16,985 nt of DNA from Bacteroidota bacterium (GTDB lineage: Bacteria; Bacteroidota; Bacteroidia; Cytophagales; Cyclobacteriaceae), in NCBI GenBank assembly GCA_003242315.1, contig QGUY01000057.1:1-16985 (forward strand), read 5' to 3'. Shown here piece after piece: positions 7,149 to 15,272 of the stretch. Position 1 is the stretch's first letter; each line of letters starts with the position of its first letter. A program made the position numbers and the translations under genes. The notes beneath the pieces are model-generated. The model was not told the origin of the DNA, ran no database searches, and saw only the letters and a program-made list of their open reading frames with translations.

Positions 7149-8453
7149 CTATACTCTCTCAATAACGGCGCCCAGTGCGCGCAGTCGTTCATCGATGCGC
7201 TGATAACCTCTGTCGATCTGATCGATGTTGGAGATTTCGCTGACGCCGTTGGCGGAAAGAGCGGCGATGAGAAGTGCTACCCCAGCGCGAATGTCGGGTG
7301 ACGACATCTTGATACCGCGAAGTTGTTGCTTGCGGTCAAGTCCTATTACGGTCGCCCTATGCGGATCGCAGAGTATGATCTGTGCACCCATATCGATAAG
7401 CTTGTCGACGAAGAAGAGGCGGCTTTCAAACATCTTCTGATGGATGAGGACGGTGCCGGCTGCCTGTGTGGCGACAACAAGTACAATACTGATGAGGTCA
7501 GGTGTAAACCCTGGCCATGGGGCATCCGACACGGTCAGGATAGAGCCGTCGATGAAAGTCTCGATAGTATAGCGTTCCTGCGCGGGGATGTAAATGTCGT
7601 CGCCACGAAACTCCATTTTGATGCCAAGACGACGGAAGACTTCCGGTATGATACCGAGCATCTCGATGCGGCAGTTACGGATGGTAAGTTCCGACTGCGT
7701 CATGGCTGCCATGCCAATGAAGCTCCCGATCTCAATCATGTCGGGGAGAAGCGTATGCTCCGTGCCGTGAAGCTTTTCTACGCCCTCGATAGTGAGGAGG
7801 TTTGAGCCAATGCCGGATATTTTAGCGCCCATGCGATTGAGCATGTGGCAAAGTTGCTGCACGTAGGGCTCACACGCCGCGTAGTAGATCGTCGTCTTTC
7901 CTTTGGCGAGCACGGCCGCCATGAGGATGTTGGCTGTACCTGTGACCGATGCTTCGTCCAGGAGAATGTAAGTGCCCTGCAGCGAGCTGGCGTCAATATG
8001 AAAGAGGTGATCGTCCGCGTTGAAGCGGAACTTGGCGCCGAGTTTTTGGAAGCCCAGGAAGTGGGTGTCGAGTCGCCTGCGTCCGATCTTATCGCCGCCC
8101 GGCTTCGGAATGTTCGCTTTGCCAAAGCGCGCGAGGATAGGACCCAACAGCATTACCGATCCTCTGAGGGAAGCCGCCTTGTCGCGGTATTCGTCCGTTT
8201 CCAGGTAACCCGTGTTGATATCGCGGGCGGTGAATCGGTATGATTCCGGTCCCAGCTTCTCGACCTTACATCCGAGATCGCTCACCAGTTCGATGAGCTT
8301 ATTCACGTCGCGGATGTCGGGAACGTTGTGTACGGTTACGGGTTCATCTGTGAGCAGCACTGCACTGATGATCTGGAGCGCTTCGTTCTTTGCTCCCTGA
8401 GGCACGATCTCACCGGAAAGCTTCCGGCCACCTTGTATTCTGAATGTTGCCAT
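7149..8453 (-). CDS. murA: UDP-N-acetylglucosamine 1-carboxyvinyltransferase (Asp-type MurA)
   Basis: This 434-residue enzyme transfers enolpyruvate from PEP to UDP-GlcNAc, the first committed step of peptidoglycan synthesis, in the cytoplasm. The substrate-binding Lys22-Asn23 (GAKNEAL, 20-26) and the catalytic Asp319 in PGFTPDL (314-320) are present, as is Arg389 in SPDIRAG (385-391). The active-site loop reads PGGDKIGRRRLD (118-129): Asp121 replaces the Cys that is Cys115 in E. coli. In enzymes from Mycobacterium and Chlamydia the same exchange keeps activity and prevents alkylation by fosfomycin, so intrinsic resistance of the enzyme is predicted. DUF4290 lies upstream on the same strand but is separated by 432 bp of repeats, so murA probably has its own promoter. 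Confidence 0.96.
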   Translation of the reverse strand: MATFRIQGGRKLSGEIVPQGAKNEALQIISAVLLTDEPVTVHNVPDIRDVNKLIELVSDLGCKVEKLGPESYRFTARDINTGYLETDEYRDKAASLRGSVMLLGPILARFGKANIPKPGGDKIGRRRLDTHFLGFQKLGAKFRFNADDHLFHIDASSLQGTYILLDEASVTGTANILMAAVLAKGKTTIYYAACEPYVQQLCHMLNRMGAKISGIGSNLLTIEGVEKLHGTEHTLLPDMIEIGSFIGMAAMTQSELTIRNCRIEMLGIIPEVFRRLGIKMEFRGDDIYIPAQERYTIETFIDGSILTVSDAPWPGFTPDLISIVLVVATQAAGTVLIHQKMFESRLFFVDKLIDMGAQIILCDPHRATVIGLDRKQQLRGIKMSSPDIRAGVALLIAALSANGVSEISNIDQIDRGYQRIDERLRALGAVIERV

Positions 8454-8490
8454 TATTCCGTAACCTGATGGTTTTGTTAAAACATTGCCA

Positions 8491-8498
8491 CAAGTATA
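8491..8498 (-). promoter_or_regulatory. Possible -7 box for murA
   Basis: The minus strand reads TATACTTG, one mismatch from TAnnTTTG, ending 37 nt upstream of the murA ATG. No -33 TTG is obvious. A murA promoter is expected somewhere here because the upstream gap is long and rich in hairpins. Confidence 0.35.
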
Positions 8499-8567
8499 GG
8501 GAATAGGCTTCTTCGTACGATGGGCTTGGACGATTTATTTGAATGAATGACGATTTGGGGGAACCGT

Positions 8568-8860
8568 GGTCGGTAATCAGTAATCGGTGGTCTATTATGG
8601 CCCTTCGACAGGCTCAGGGACCGCCCTTCGACGAGCTCAGGGACCGGTGGCCGGTCAGGTATGGGGAGTAAGGAAAGTGAAAAGGGGTGGTGTGGTGCGC
8701 GCTGGACCCCTTTAGGGGATTAAGGAGCGTGGGAGGGAGGGTTTGGTGGCGATTAGTGGTCGGTGATCGGTGCGCCCTTCGGCAAGTTCAATAACCGCGA
8801 GCAGTTACATCCATCTGGAATATAGTATCCGGGTTCCTGAGCTTGTCGAAGGACTGCATC
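8568..8860. repeat. Cluster of short palindromic repeats between murA and DUF4290 gene
   Basis: This accounts for most of the 432-bp gene-free stretch (8454-8885). Two 23-bp units in tandem, 8601-8623 and 8624-8646, are each of the form CCCTTCGACnnGCTCAGGG plus ACCG and differ at 2 bases. A degenerate copy lies at 8775-8790 (cccttcggcaagttca) and an inverted copy at 8836-8852 (cctgagcttgtcgaagg). Between them are ACCGG/CCGGT arms (8643-8655) and an accccttt arm (8706-8713) that can pair either with aaaggggt (8681-8688) or within cccctttagggg (8707-8718). GGTCGGTnATC motifs flank the cluster (around 8570 and 8758). No protein frame, IS or tRNA is visible. Confidence 0.75.
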
Positions 8861-8885
8861 TGCACCTGTGTCTGCATCTCCAAAA

Positions 8886-9545
8886 CTAACCGCGACGGCG
8901 TTGATTGCCTTTGCCTTTGAACTGGCGATGTGAACCTTGCTGGCGGGCACCGTTTTGCTGAGGCTTGGCTTTCTTGCGCTCCTTGTAGAGTTTTTCGAAG
9001 AGGTTATCCTCCCGGACTTTATCAATGTTGATGGTTAGCTTCCCGCCGGACATACGCTCGATATCCTTAAGGATGACTGAATCGTCCAGGGTCTCCTTGT
9101 TCCAGTTGCTGTAGAAGGTTTTCATCAGCTTACCCAGGTAGATGATGGCATCTTCGCGCTCCTGGGGATCTTCAATCTTCACAGCTTCCTGTACAAGCCG
9201 TTCGATATTCTTTCCATAGTGCTTGAACTGAATCGGGCTCTGGGGATAGTCCATCCGTTTCGGCTTCTTGAACAGGATATCCCGCTCCGGCATGGGGTAG
9301 GGGCTGTCAATGTCCAGGTTGAAATCGGCGATAATGTACAGGTCATCCCAAAGGCGCTGAGGGTTTTCAGGTTGCTCTTTCAGGCTTGGCGTCAGCTGCT
9401 TGATCAGTTCGATAAGCGTGTAGGCCATCTCCGTGCGTTTTTCGCGGGAGGGTTCGTTTCTTATGTACTCTACCAGTTTCTGAACATTGCGGCCGTATTC
9501 TTTCAAAATAATAGGAGGCCGTTGCGTGTTATATTCTCCAATCAT
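8886..9545 (-). CDS. DUF4290 family protein
   Basis: The 219-residue protein fits DUF4290, a Bacteroidota-specific family of unknown function: YNTQRPPIILKEYGRNVQKL (5-24), QRLWDDLYIIADFNLDID (63-80), SPYPMP (81-86) and the middle SPIQFKHYGKNIERLV (103-118). It is largely helical, with no signal peptide or membrane segment, so cytoplasmic. An internal duplication is visible: residues 15-51 align without gaps to 108-144 (K-x-Y-G-x-N-x-x-x-L-V in both). The last 30 residues are disordered, rich in Lys, Arg, Gln and Gly, ending QRRRG, and resemble nucleic-acid-binding tails. It lies upstream of murA on the same strand. The start codon is preceded within 3 nt by the GTGTTGAA repeats. Confidence 0.85.
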   Translation of the reverse strand: MIGEYNTQRPPIILKEYGRNVQKLVEYIRNEPSREKRTEMAYTLIELIKQLTPSLKEQPENPQRLWDDLYIIADFNLDIDSPYPMPERDILFKKPKRMDYPQSPIQFKHYGKNIERLVQEAVKIEDPQEREDAIIYLGKLMKTFYSNWNKETLDDSVILKDIERMSGGKLTINIDKVREDNLFEKLYKERKKAKPQQNGARQQGSHRQFKGKGNQRRRG

Positions 9546-9548
9546 AAA

Positions 9549-9584
9549 AGTGTTGAAGTGTTGATGTGTGTTGAAGTGTTGAAG
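9549..9584. repeat. Direct GTGTTGAA repeats in front of the DUF4290 gene
   Basis: The plus strand carries agtgttgaagtgttga (9549-9564) and gtgttgaagtgttgaag (9568-9584). The first 16-mer is identical to one arm of the palindrome at 2574-2607, about 7 kb away, so the window holds two loci of the same short repeat. Here it is arranged as direct copies and lies in the 5' leader of the minus-strand gene. Confidence 0.8.
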
Positions 9585-9632
9585 TTTGCACCAAGTATCC
9601 GGGAAGGGTGCCTTATCGCCTCGATCCAGAGA

Positions 9633-11885
9633 TTATTCGTGAATTCTTAACTTGGCAAAGCTAAGCAATAACGTCTTTTCGCCAAAATTGTCGAACTGAA
9701 TCCGCGCCTTTCGGTCTGCGCCGGATGTATCCATCTGAATCACAACCCCATATCCGAACTTAGGGTGTTCCACTTTCATCCCCTGTTGCAGTCCCGACGT
9801 GTCGCTGGGCTCGAAATCGGCGGCCGGAACATGCACGGGCTGGGCCGGTTTCGGCGTAGATTTCACTGTCTTTTGTATGCCGCGTACCAGGCTGCGGGCG
9901 TAATTCGTTCCGCCTGACGACTCATAAACGCTCTGGCGTGTGGTTAGCTTGACGTACCGTCCGTCAATATCATCAAGGAACCGGCTCGGCTCACAGTTCT
10001 TAAGTCGGCCATAGCGATATCGCGTCAGCGCATACGACAGGAACAGCCGCTTCTGGGCCCGGGTTATCGCTACATAGAACAACCGGCGCTCCTCTTCGAG
10101 TTCCGCACGGCTGCTCAGCATCATCTGAGAGGGGAAGAGATCTTCCTCCAGGCCGACGATATATACGTAGCGGAATTCAAGACCCTTGGCCATGTGAATG
10201 GTCATCAGCGTCACCTTGTCGGGATCCTTGTCCTTGTCTTCATCCTGGCCTGTGATCAGCGATACTTCCTGCAGGAACGCGTTTAGCGATTTGTCTTCTC
10301 TCGTCGGATCGTCCACAAACTCCTTTATGGCGTTAAGGAGTTCCTGCACGTTTTCATAGCGGCTGAGACCTTCGACCGTCTTGTCTTCGTAGAGTTCGCG
10401 GAGCAGGCCTGAGCCCTTTGCAATCTCGAACGCCGCGCTATACGCATCCTTTCGTTGAACCTCCAGCGAAAAGCGTTCGATCATCGCGACGAAGTCGCTG
10501 ATAGGACCACTCAGTCGATTTCCGAGAAACTGATCAGCATGCTTTAGCACTTCCCATATCGGAAGGTCATGGTCGTTGGCTGCAACGATGATCCGGTCAA
10601 TGGTCGCGTTACCGATCCCTCGCTTTGGCAGATTGATGATCCTCCGGAAGGAGGCTTCATCCTGCTGGTTGATGGCGTAGCGCAGGTATGCAAGCAGGTC
10701 TTTGATTTCCTTGCGTTGGTAGAACGAAAGGCCACCAATGACTTTGTATTTGATATTCATTCGTCGCAACGCCTCTTCAATGGCGCGCGACTGACTGTTG
10801 GTGCGATACAGTACTGCGAAGTCGCTGAACTTGAGCTGATGTTGCATCTTCTCTTCGAAGATCGATGACGCTACGAGTCGGCCTTCTTCATTATCGGAAA
10901 CTGCTTTAATCAGCTCAATCAGAGATCCTTCTTCGTTATGGGTCCAGATGTTCTTTGGTAGCTGTGCACGGTTTTTCCGGATCACAGAGTTCGCCGCGTT
11001 AACGATGTTCTGCGTTGAGCGATAATTCTGCTCAAGTTTGATGACGCGCAGGTCCGGGTAGTCGCGTTCGAAGTTGAGAATGTTCGTGATGTCGGCTCCG
11101 CGGAATGCGTAAATACTCTGCGCATCGTCACCAACTACGCAGATGTTTTCCCTGACGGCGGCGATCTTACGGATGATGTAATACTGGCACAGGTTCGTAT
11201 CCTGGAACTCGTCGACGAGCAGGTAGTGTATGCGGTGCTGGTACTTGTTCAATACGTCGAGGTGTTCGCGGAAAAGTTTATCGGTATTGAACAGCAGGTC
11301 GTCAAAGTCCATCGCGCCGGCTTTGAAGCAGCGCATCGCGTAAGCACGATAAATCTTCCCGATCTCCGGGCGCATGTTGGCGGCGTCATCGGCCATGAGT
11401 TCGGCGTTTGCCAGGTAGTCTTGCCATCCGATGAGTCGGTTCTTTGCGGCAGAAATGCGATTGTGCACCGTGCTTGCTTTGTACGCCGTCTCGTCGAGTC
11501 CCAGTTCCTTGACAATATTTTTGATCAATGTCCGGGAATCGTCCGTGTCATAGATCGTAAAGTTCGACGGATACCCGAGGTGATGCGCCTCCGCGCGGAG
11601 GATGCGGGCGAATACAGAGTGGAAGGTGCCCATCCAGATGTTGCGCGCGTCGTGACCGACGATGGTTTCGATCCGGTCGCGCATTTCCTTCGCCGCTTTG
11701 TTTGTGAACGTCAACGCCATAATGTTGAACGGGTCCACACCCTTTTCGTGGATGAGATGGGCGATCCGATAGGTGAGCACGCGGGTTTTGCCCGACCCTG
11801 CGCCGGCAATGATCATGCAGGGACCTTCGGTGTTCAGCACACCTTCCCGTTGCGGTTCGTTCAGACTGGACAGATAATCGATCAT
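9633..11885 (-). CDS. pcrA: PcrA/UvrD-type superfamily 1 DNA helicase
   Basis: From the ATG at 11885 the protein has 750 residues, the usual PcrA length. The SF1 motifs appear in order: Walker A AGAGSGKTR (27-35), Ia ALTFTNKAAKEM (57-68), II VDEFQDTN (224-231), III VVGDDAQSIYAFRG (250-263), IV NYRSTQNI (287-294), V MTIHMAKGLEF, and VI EERRLFYVAITRAQKR. The C-terminus carries the Tudor-like GMKVEHPKFGYGVV segment of PcrA/UvrD, which contacts RNA polymerase in studied homologues. The enzyme unwinds DNA 3'-5' in nucleotide excision repair and clears replication-transcription conflicts. The frame stays open to a TTG at 12008, but those 41 extra residues are not family-like and would span the promoter box. 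Confidence 0.94.
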   Translation of the reverse strand: MIDYLSSLNEPQREGVLNTEGPCMIIAGAGSGKTRVLTYRIAHLIHEKGVDPFNIMALTFTNKAAKEMRDRIETIVGHDARNIWMGTFHSVFARILRAEAHHLGYPSNFTIYDTDDSRTLIKNIVKELGLDETAYKASTVHNRISAAKNRLIGWQDYLANAELMADDAANMRPEIGKIYRAYAMRCFKAGAMDFDDLLFNTDKLFREHLDVLNKYQHRIHYLLVDEFQDTNLCQYYIIRKIAAVRENICVVGDDAQSIYAFRGADITNILNFERDYPDLRVIKLEQNYRSTQNIVNAANSVIRKNRAQLPKNIWTHNEEGSLIELIKAVSDNEEGRLVASSIFEEKMQHQLKFSDFAVLYRTNSQSRAIEEALRRMNIKYKVIGGLSFYQRKEIKDLLAYLRYAINQQDEASFRRIINLPKRGIGNATIDRIIVAANDHDLPIWEVLKHADQFLGNRLSGPISDFVAMIERFSLEVQRKDAYSAAFEIAKGSGLLRELYEDKTVEGLSRYENVQELLNAIKEFVDDPTREDKSLNAFLQEVSLITGQDEDKDKDPDKVTLMTIHMAKGLEFRYVYIVGLEEDLFPSQMMLSSRAELEEERRLFYVAITRAQKRLFLSYALTRYRYGRLKNCEPSRFLDDIDGRYVKLTTRQSVYESSGGTNYARSLVRGIQKTVKSTPKPAQPVHVPAADFEPSDTSGLQQGMKVEHPKFGYGVVIQMDTSGADRKARIQFDNFGEKTLLLSFAKLRIHE

Positions 11886-11899
11886 GCGTTGCGCCGGTA

Positions 11900-11907
11900 C
11901 AAAGGTA
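11900..11907 (-). promoter_or_regulatory. -7 promoter box of pcrA
   Basis: The minus strand reads TACCTTTG, a perfect TAnnTTTG. It ends 14 nt before the ATG at 11885, giving an expected leader of about 8 nt. This supports the 11885 start over the longer frame. No TTG is seen at the -33 position. Confidence 0.6.
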
Positions 11908-12040
11908 AAATGGTACGTGGATATCCGGCTGGCCGGAATTAAGGAAATAACACAATAAGGAACAAACGCTAAGGCAGCGTGATGACAGAAACAGTCAAAA
12001 CACGACAAAAGTGCGTGGGAGCGGAGAAAAAAATTAGAAC

Positions 12041-12048
12041 TATCTTTG
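12041..12048 (+). promoter_or_regulatory. -7 promoter box of the DUF3109 gene
   Basis: TATCTTTG matches TAnnTTTG exactly, 16 nt before the ATG at 12065. It is divergent from the pcrA promoter in a 179-bp shared intergenic region. A -33 TTG is not clear. Confidence 0.55.
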
Positions 12049-12064
12049 CGAACGAACGAATCAA

Positions 12065-12637
12065 ATGATTAAAGTCGGCGACGTACTGGTTTCAGATGAA
12101 ATTCGCGACAAGGAGTTCGTCTGCAACCTTGAAAAATGCAAGGGCGCATGTTGCGTGGAAGGCGACTACGGCGCGCCGTTGGAAGTGGAAGAGCTTGCCA
12201 TTCTGAAAGATATCTATCCCAAGATAAAGCCTTACCTGACACCTAAGGGAATCCAAACCATCGAGAAGGAGGGCACGCACGTGATTGACCCGGACGGCGA
12301 CTACGCAACGCCTGTCATTAAAGGCCGCGAGTGCGCGTATTCTCATTACGATGAGAAGGGCATCCTCAAGTGCGGAATTGAAGAAGCACACAAGGACGGA
12401 AAGATTTCATTTCGAAAGCCCATCAGTTGTCACCTGTATCCGATCCGCATCACGAAGAAAAAGGACTTCGAGGCCGTCAACTATCACAAGTGGCGTATCT
12501 GTTCTCCCGCCTGCGCCCTTGGCAAGGAGCTCCAGGTTCCGTTGTACAAGTTTCTTAAGGAACCGCTGATCCGGAAGTACGGTAAGGCCTGGTATGCGGA
12601 GTTGGTCCGTGCCATCGAGCAGCCAGCTAAAGTCTAG
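12065..12637 (+). CDS. DUF3109 cysteine-cluster protein (YkgJ-related)
   Basis: This 190-residue cytoplasmic protein belongs to the DUF3109 family, related to YkgJ-type putative metal-cluster proteins. Nine cysteines stand at 20, 25, 29, 30, 90, 103, 122, 146 and 150. The N-terminal CNLEKCKGACCVEGDYGAPL (20-39) is the hallmark, with the C-x4-C-x3-CC pattern, and ISCHLYPIRI (120-129) and ICSPAC (145-150) are the other conserved blocks. Such arrangements suggest a zinc or iron-sulfur site, but no biochemical role is established to my knowledge. It is a single gene with its own promoter, divergent from pcrA and convergent with accC. No signal peptide or membrane segment is seen. Confidence 0.85.
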   Translation: MIKVGDVLVSDEIRDKEFVCNLEKCKGACCVEGDYGAPLEVEELAILKDIYPKIKPYLTPKGIQTIEKEGTHVIDPDGDYATPVIKGRECAYSHYDEKGILKCGIEEAHKDGKISFRKPISCHLYPIRITKKKDFEAVNYHKWRICSPACALGKELQVPLYKFLKEPLIRKYGKAWYAELVRAIEQPAKV

Positions 12638-12640
12638 TAT

Positions 12641-12706
12641 TTTTTACCACAGAGACACAGACCGGCACCGTGAATCTCCGTATCCTCCGTGCCTCTGTGG
12701 TGAAAA
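12641..12706. repeat. CCACAGAG-type inverted repeat between convergent genes
   Basis: The arms tttttaccacagagacac (12641-12658) and gtgcctctgtggtgaaaa (12689-12706) are reverse complements at 16 of 18 positions, with a 30-base loop. It fills the 80-bp gap between the ends of the DUF3109 and accC genes. Because the T run is inside the stem rather than after it, this is not a textbook terminator on either strand, though it may act in both directions. I recall similar ACCACAGAG-type intergenic repeats in other bacterial genomes. Confidence 0.75.
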
Positions 12707-12717
12707 TCTGTCAGCTC

Positions 12718-14064
<1,347 letters not shown>

Positions 14065-14097
14065 AGCCTGGACGTTAAGGTAAAGAGTACGCCGCTT

Positions 14098-14643
14098 TTA
14101 GTCGAGCTCGACCAGATACAACGGCTGATCGTACTCGACAGGCGTGGCGTTTTCAACGAGCACTTTTACAATCGTGCCCGATACTTCTGATTCAATTTCG
14201 TTAAACAACTTCATCGCCTCAATAATGCACACGGTTTGCCCCTTCGTAACCTTGTCGCCCACAGAAACAAACGGCGGCGCGTCGGGGTTCGGTGAGCGGT
14301 AGAACGTGCCGATCATCGGTGAGCGAATTTCCACGGTGGGTCTGGATGCCGGCTTTTCCGGTTCCGGTGCGGGAGGAGGCGTCGTAGCCTGTGGTAGCGC
14401 TACTGGTGGTGCCGATGGAACAGGAGCGGGCAATTCCGCTACACGTTGATCCACTTGCCGCTTGACATGAAGCTTCAGGTCCGGTGTCTCCAAACTGACC
14501 TCGTTGAGGCCAGTGTTCGCGATGAATTCAATCAGGTCCCGAATCTCCCCGGTGGATACAGACTTTGAAGACGACGAAGCGCTCTTCTTTTCGGGTTGGG
14601 GCGCGGATTTTTTCGGGGTGGTTTTTGCGCGGGACTTGGCCAT
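14098..14643 (-). CDS. accB: Biotin carboxyl carrier protein with N-terminal tail
   Basis: The 181-residue protein carries the biotin that shuttles carboxyl groups in acetyl-CoA carboxylase. The C-terminal biotinyl domain (about 104-181) has IEAMKLFNEIESEVSG (141-156); Lys145 is the biotinylation site. A Pro/Ala-rich linker spans about 72-103. The region EIRDLIEFIANTGLNEVSLE (33-52) is where most AccB proteins begin; here about 30 residues rich in Lys, Ser and Pro precede it (MAKSRAKTTPKKSAPQPEKK and a Ser run). No ATG or GTG start lies in frame between residue 1 and the usual start, so the tail seems genuine. It sits 12 nt after efp and 33 nt before accC. Confidence 0.95.
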   Translation of the reverse strand: MAKSRAKTTPKKSAPQPEKKSASSSSKSVSTGEIRDLIEFIANTGLNEVSLETPDLKLHVKRQVDQRVAELPAPVPSAPPVALPQATTPPPAPEPEKPASRPTVEIRSPMIGTFYRSPNPDAPPFVSVGDKVTKGQTVCIIEAMKLFNEIESEVSGTIVKVLVENATPVEYDQPLYLVELD

Positions 14644-14655
14644 GATGCGAATAAT

Positions 14656-15219
14656 TTATTTAACGCGTTCGATGTATTCTCCGGTACGAGTGTCCACTCT
14701 CACTGAGTCGCCCGTGTTGATGAACAGAGGTACCCTGATCTCCGTACCGTTTTCAAGTGTAGCCGGTTTCAGCGTGCGCGTTGCTGTGTCGCCCTGAAGT
14801 CCGGGCTCAGTATACGATACTTCCAACACCACGCTGGGCGGTGCGCTTGCCGTAATCGGATCAGTGCCGTTTTCGAACGCAATTAAAAGCGTAACGCCCT
14901 CTTTGATATATTTCAACGCGTCGCCCAGGAGCGCCTTGTCGAGATAGATTTGCTCGAACGTGTTGTTGTCCATGCAGACAAGACTGTCGCCGTCGGCGTA
15001 CAGGTATTGGTATTCGCGAGTTTCAACGCGGAGCAAATCGATTTCATCGGAGGGACGAAAGCGGTTTTCCGCCAGCTTTCCATTGCGTACGTTACGGAAC
15101 TTAACCTGGTAAAATGCGCGGAGGTTACCCGGGGTGCGGTGCTGCAAATCCTCGACCTGCATGACTTCACCGTTATAGCGAACGAAGTTACCTCTGCTCA
15201 GATCACTGATAGTTGCCAT
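14656..15219 (-). CDS. efp: Elongation factor P with unusual loop tip
   Basis: The 187-residue, three-domain protein relieves ribosome stalling at polyproline. Family landmarks are the KOW-like N-domain, RVETREYQYLYADGD (64-78), and the C-terminal signature SYTEPGLQGDTATRTLKPAT, followed by VPLFINTGDSVRVDTRTGEY. The loop that reaches the peptidyl-transferase centre reads QHRTPGNLRAFYQ (26-38). Aligning Pro-Gly with the E. coli loop puts Asn32 where E. coli has the beta-lysylated Lys34, and no Lys lies in the loop. Arg34 is two residues on. So modification by EpmA is not expected, and the loop also differs from the rhamnosylated SGR type. It lies between fabH and accB and is probably co-transcribed with them. 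Confidence 0.95.
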   Translation of the reverse strand: MATISDLSRGNFVRYNGEVMQVEDLQHRTPGNLRAFYQVKFRNVRNGKLAENRFRPSDEIDLLRVETREYQYLYADGDSLVCMDNNTFEQIYLDKALLGDALKYIKEGVTLLIAFENGTDPITASAPPSVVLEVSYTEPGLQGDTATRTLKPATLENGTEIRVPLFINTGDSVRVDTRTGEYIERVK

Positions 15220-15254
15220 AGGGAATAAACGCTGTCAAGTTACAAATCAATTTT

Positions 15255-15269
15255 TCAAATGCAATTTGA
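15255..15269. repeat. Small inverted repeat between fabH and efp
   Basis: tcaaat (15255-15260) and atttga (15264-15269) are perfect 6-bp arms around a 3-base loop, 4 nt past the fabH stop on the minus strand. It has weak AT-rich pairing and no following T run on the minus strand, so read-through into efp is likely. Confidence 0.35.
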
Positions 15270-15272
15270 TGC

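Noticed and set aside
8601..8646. Possible CRISPR-like array
   Set aside because: Two adjacent 23-bp units have no spacers between them and no cas gene is near; they are palindromic intergenic repeats.
8753..9025. Open frame of 90 codons on the minus strand reaching into the repeat region
   Set aside because: Most of it overlaps the DUF4290 gene in another frame, and the rest translates the palindromic repeats.
11226..11942. Open frame of 238 codons on the plus strand
   Set aside because: It lies wholly opposite the helicase motif I to II region, which is strongly family-like; a high-GC third-position bias explains the long antisense frame.
11886..12008. N-terminal extension of the helicase to a TTG codon
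   Set aside because: The extra 41 residues do not resemble PcrA/UvrD and would place the -7 promoter box inside the coding region; the ATG at 11885 gives the family's usual start and length.
12641..12706. Intrinsic terminator for the DUF3109 or accC gene
   Set aside because: The stem is not followed by a T run on either strand; the T/A runs are part of the stem, so it is listed as a repeat with only possible terminator function.
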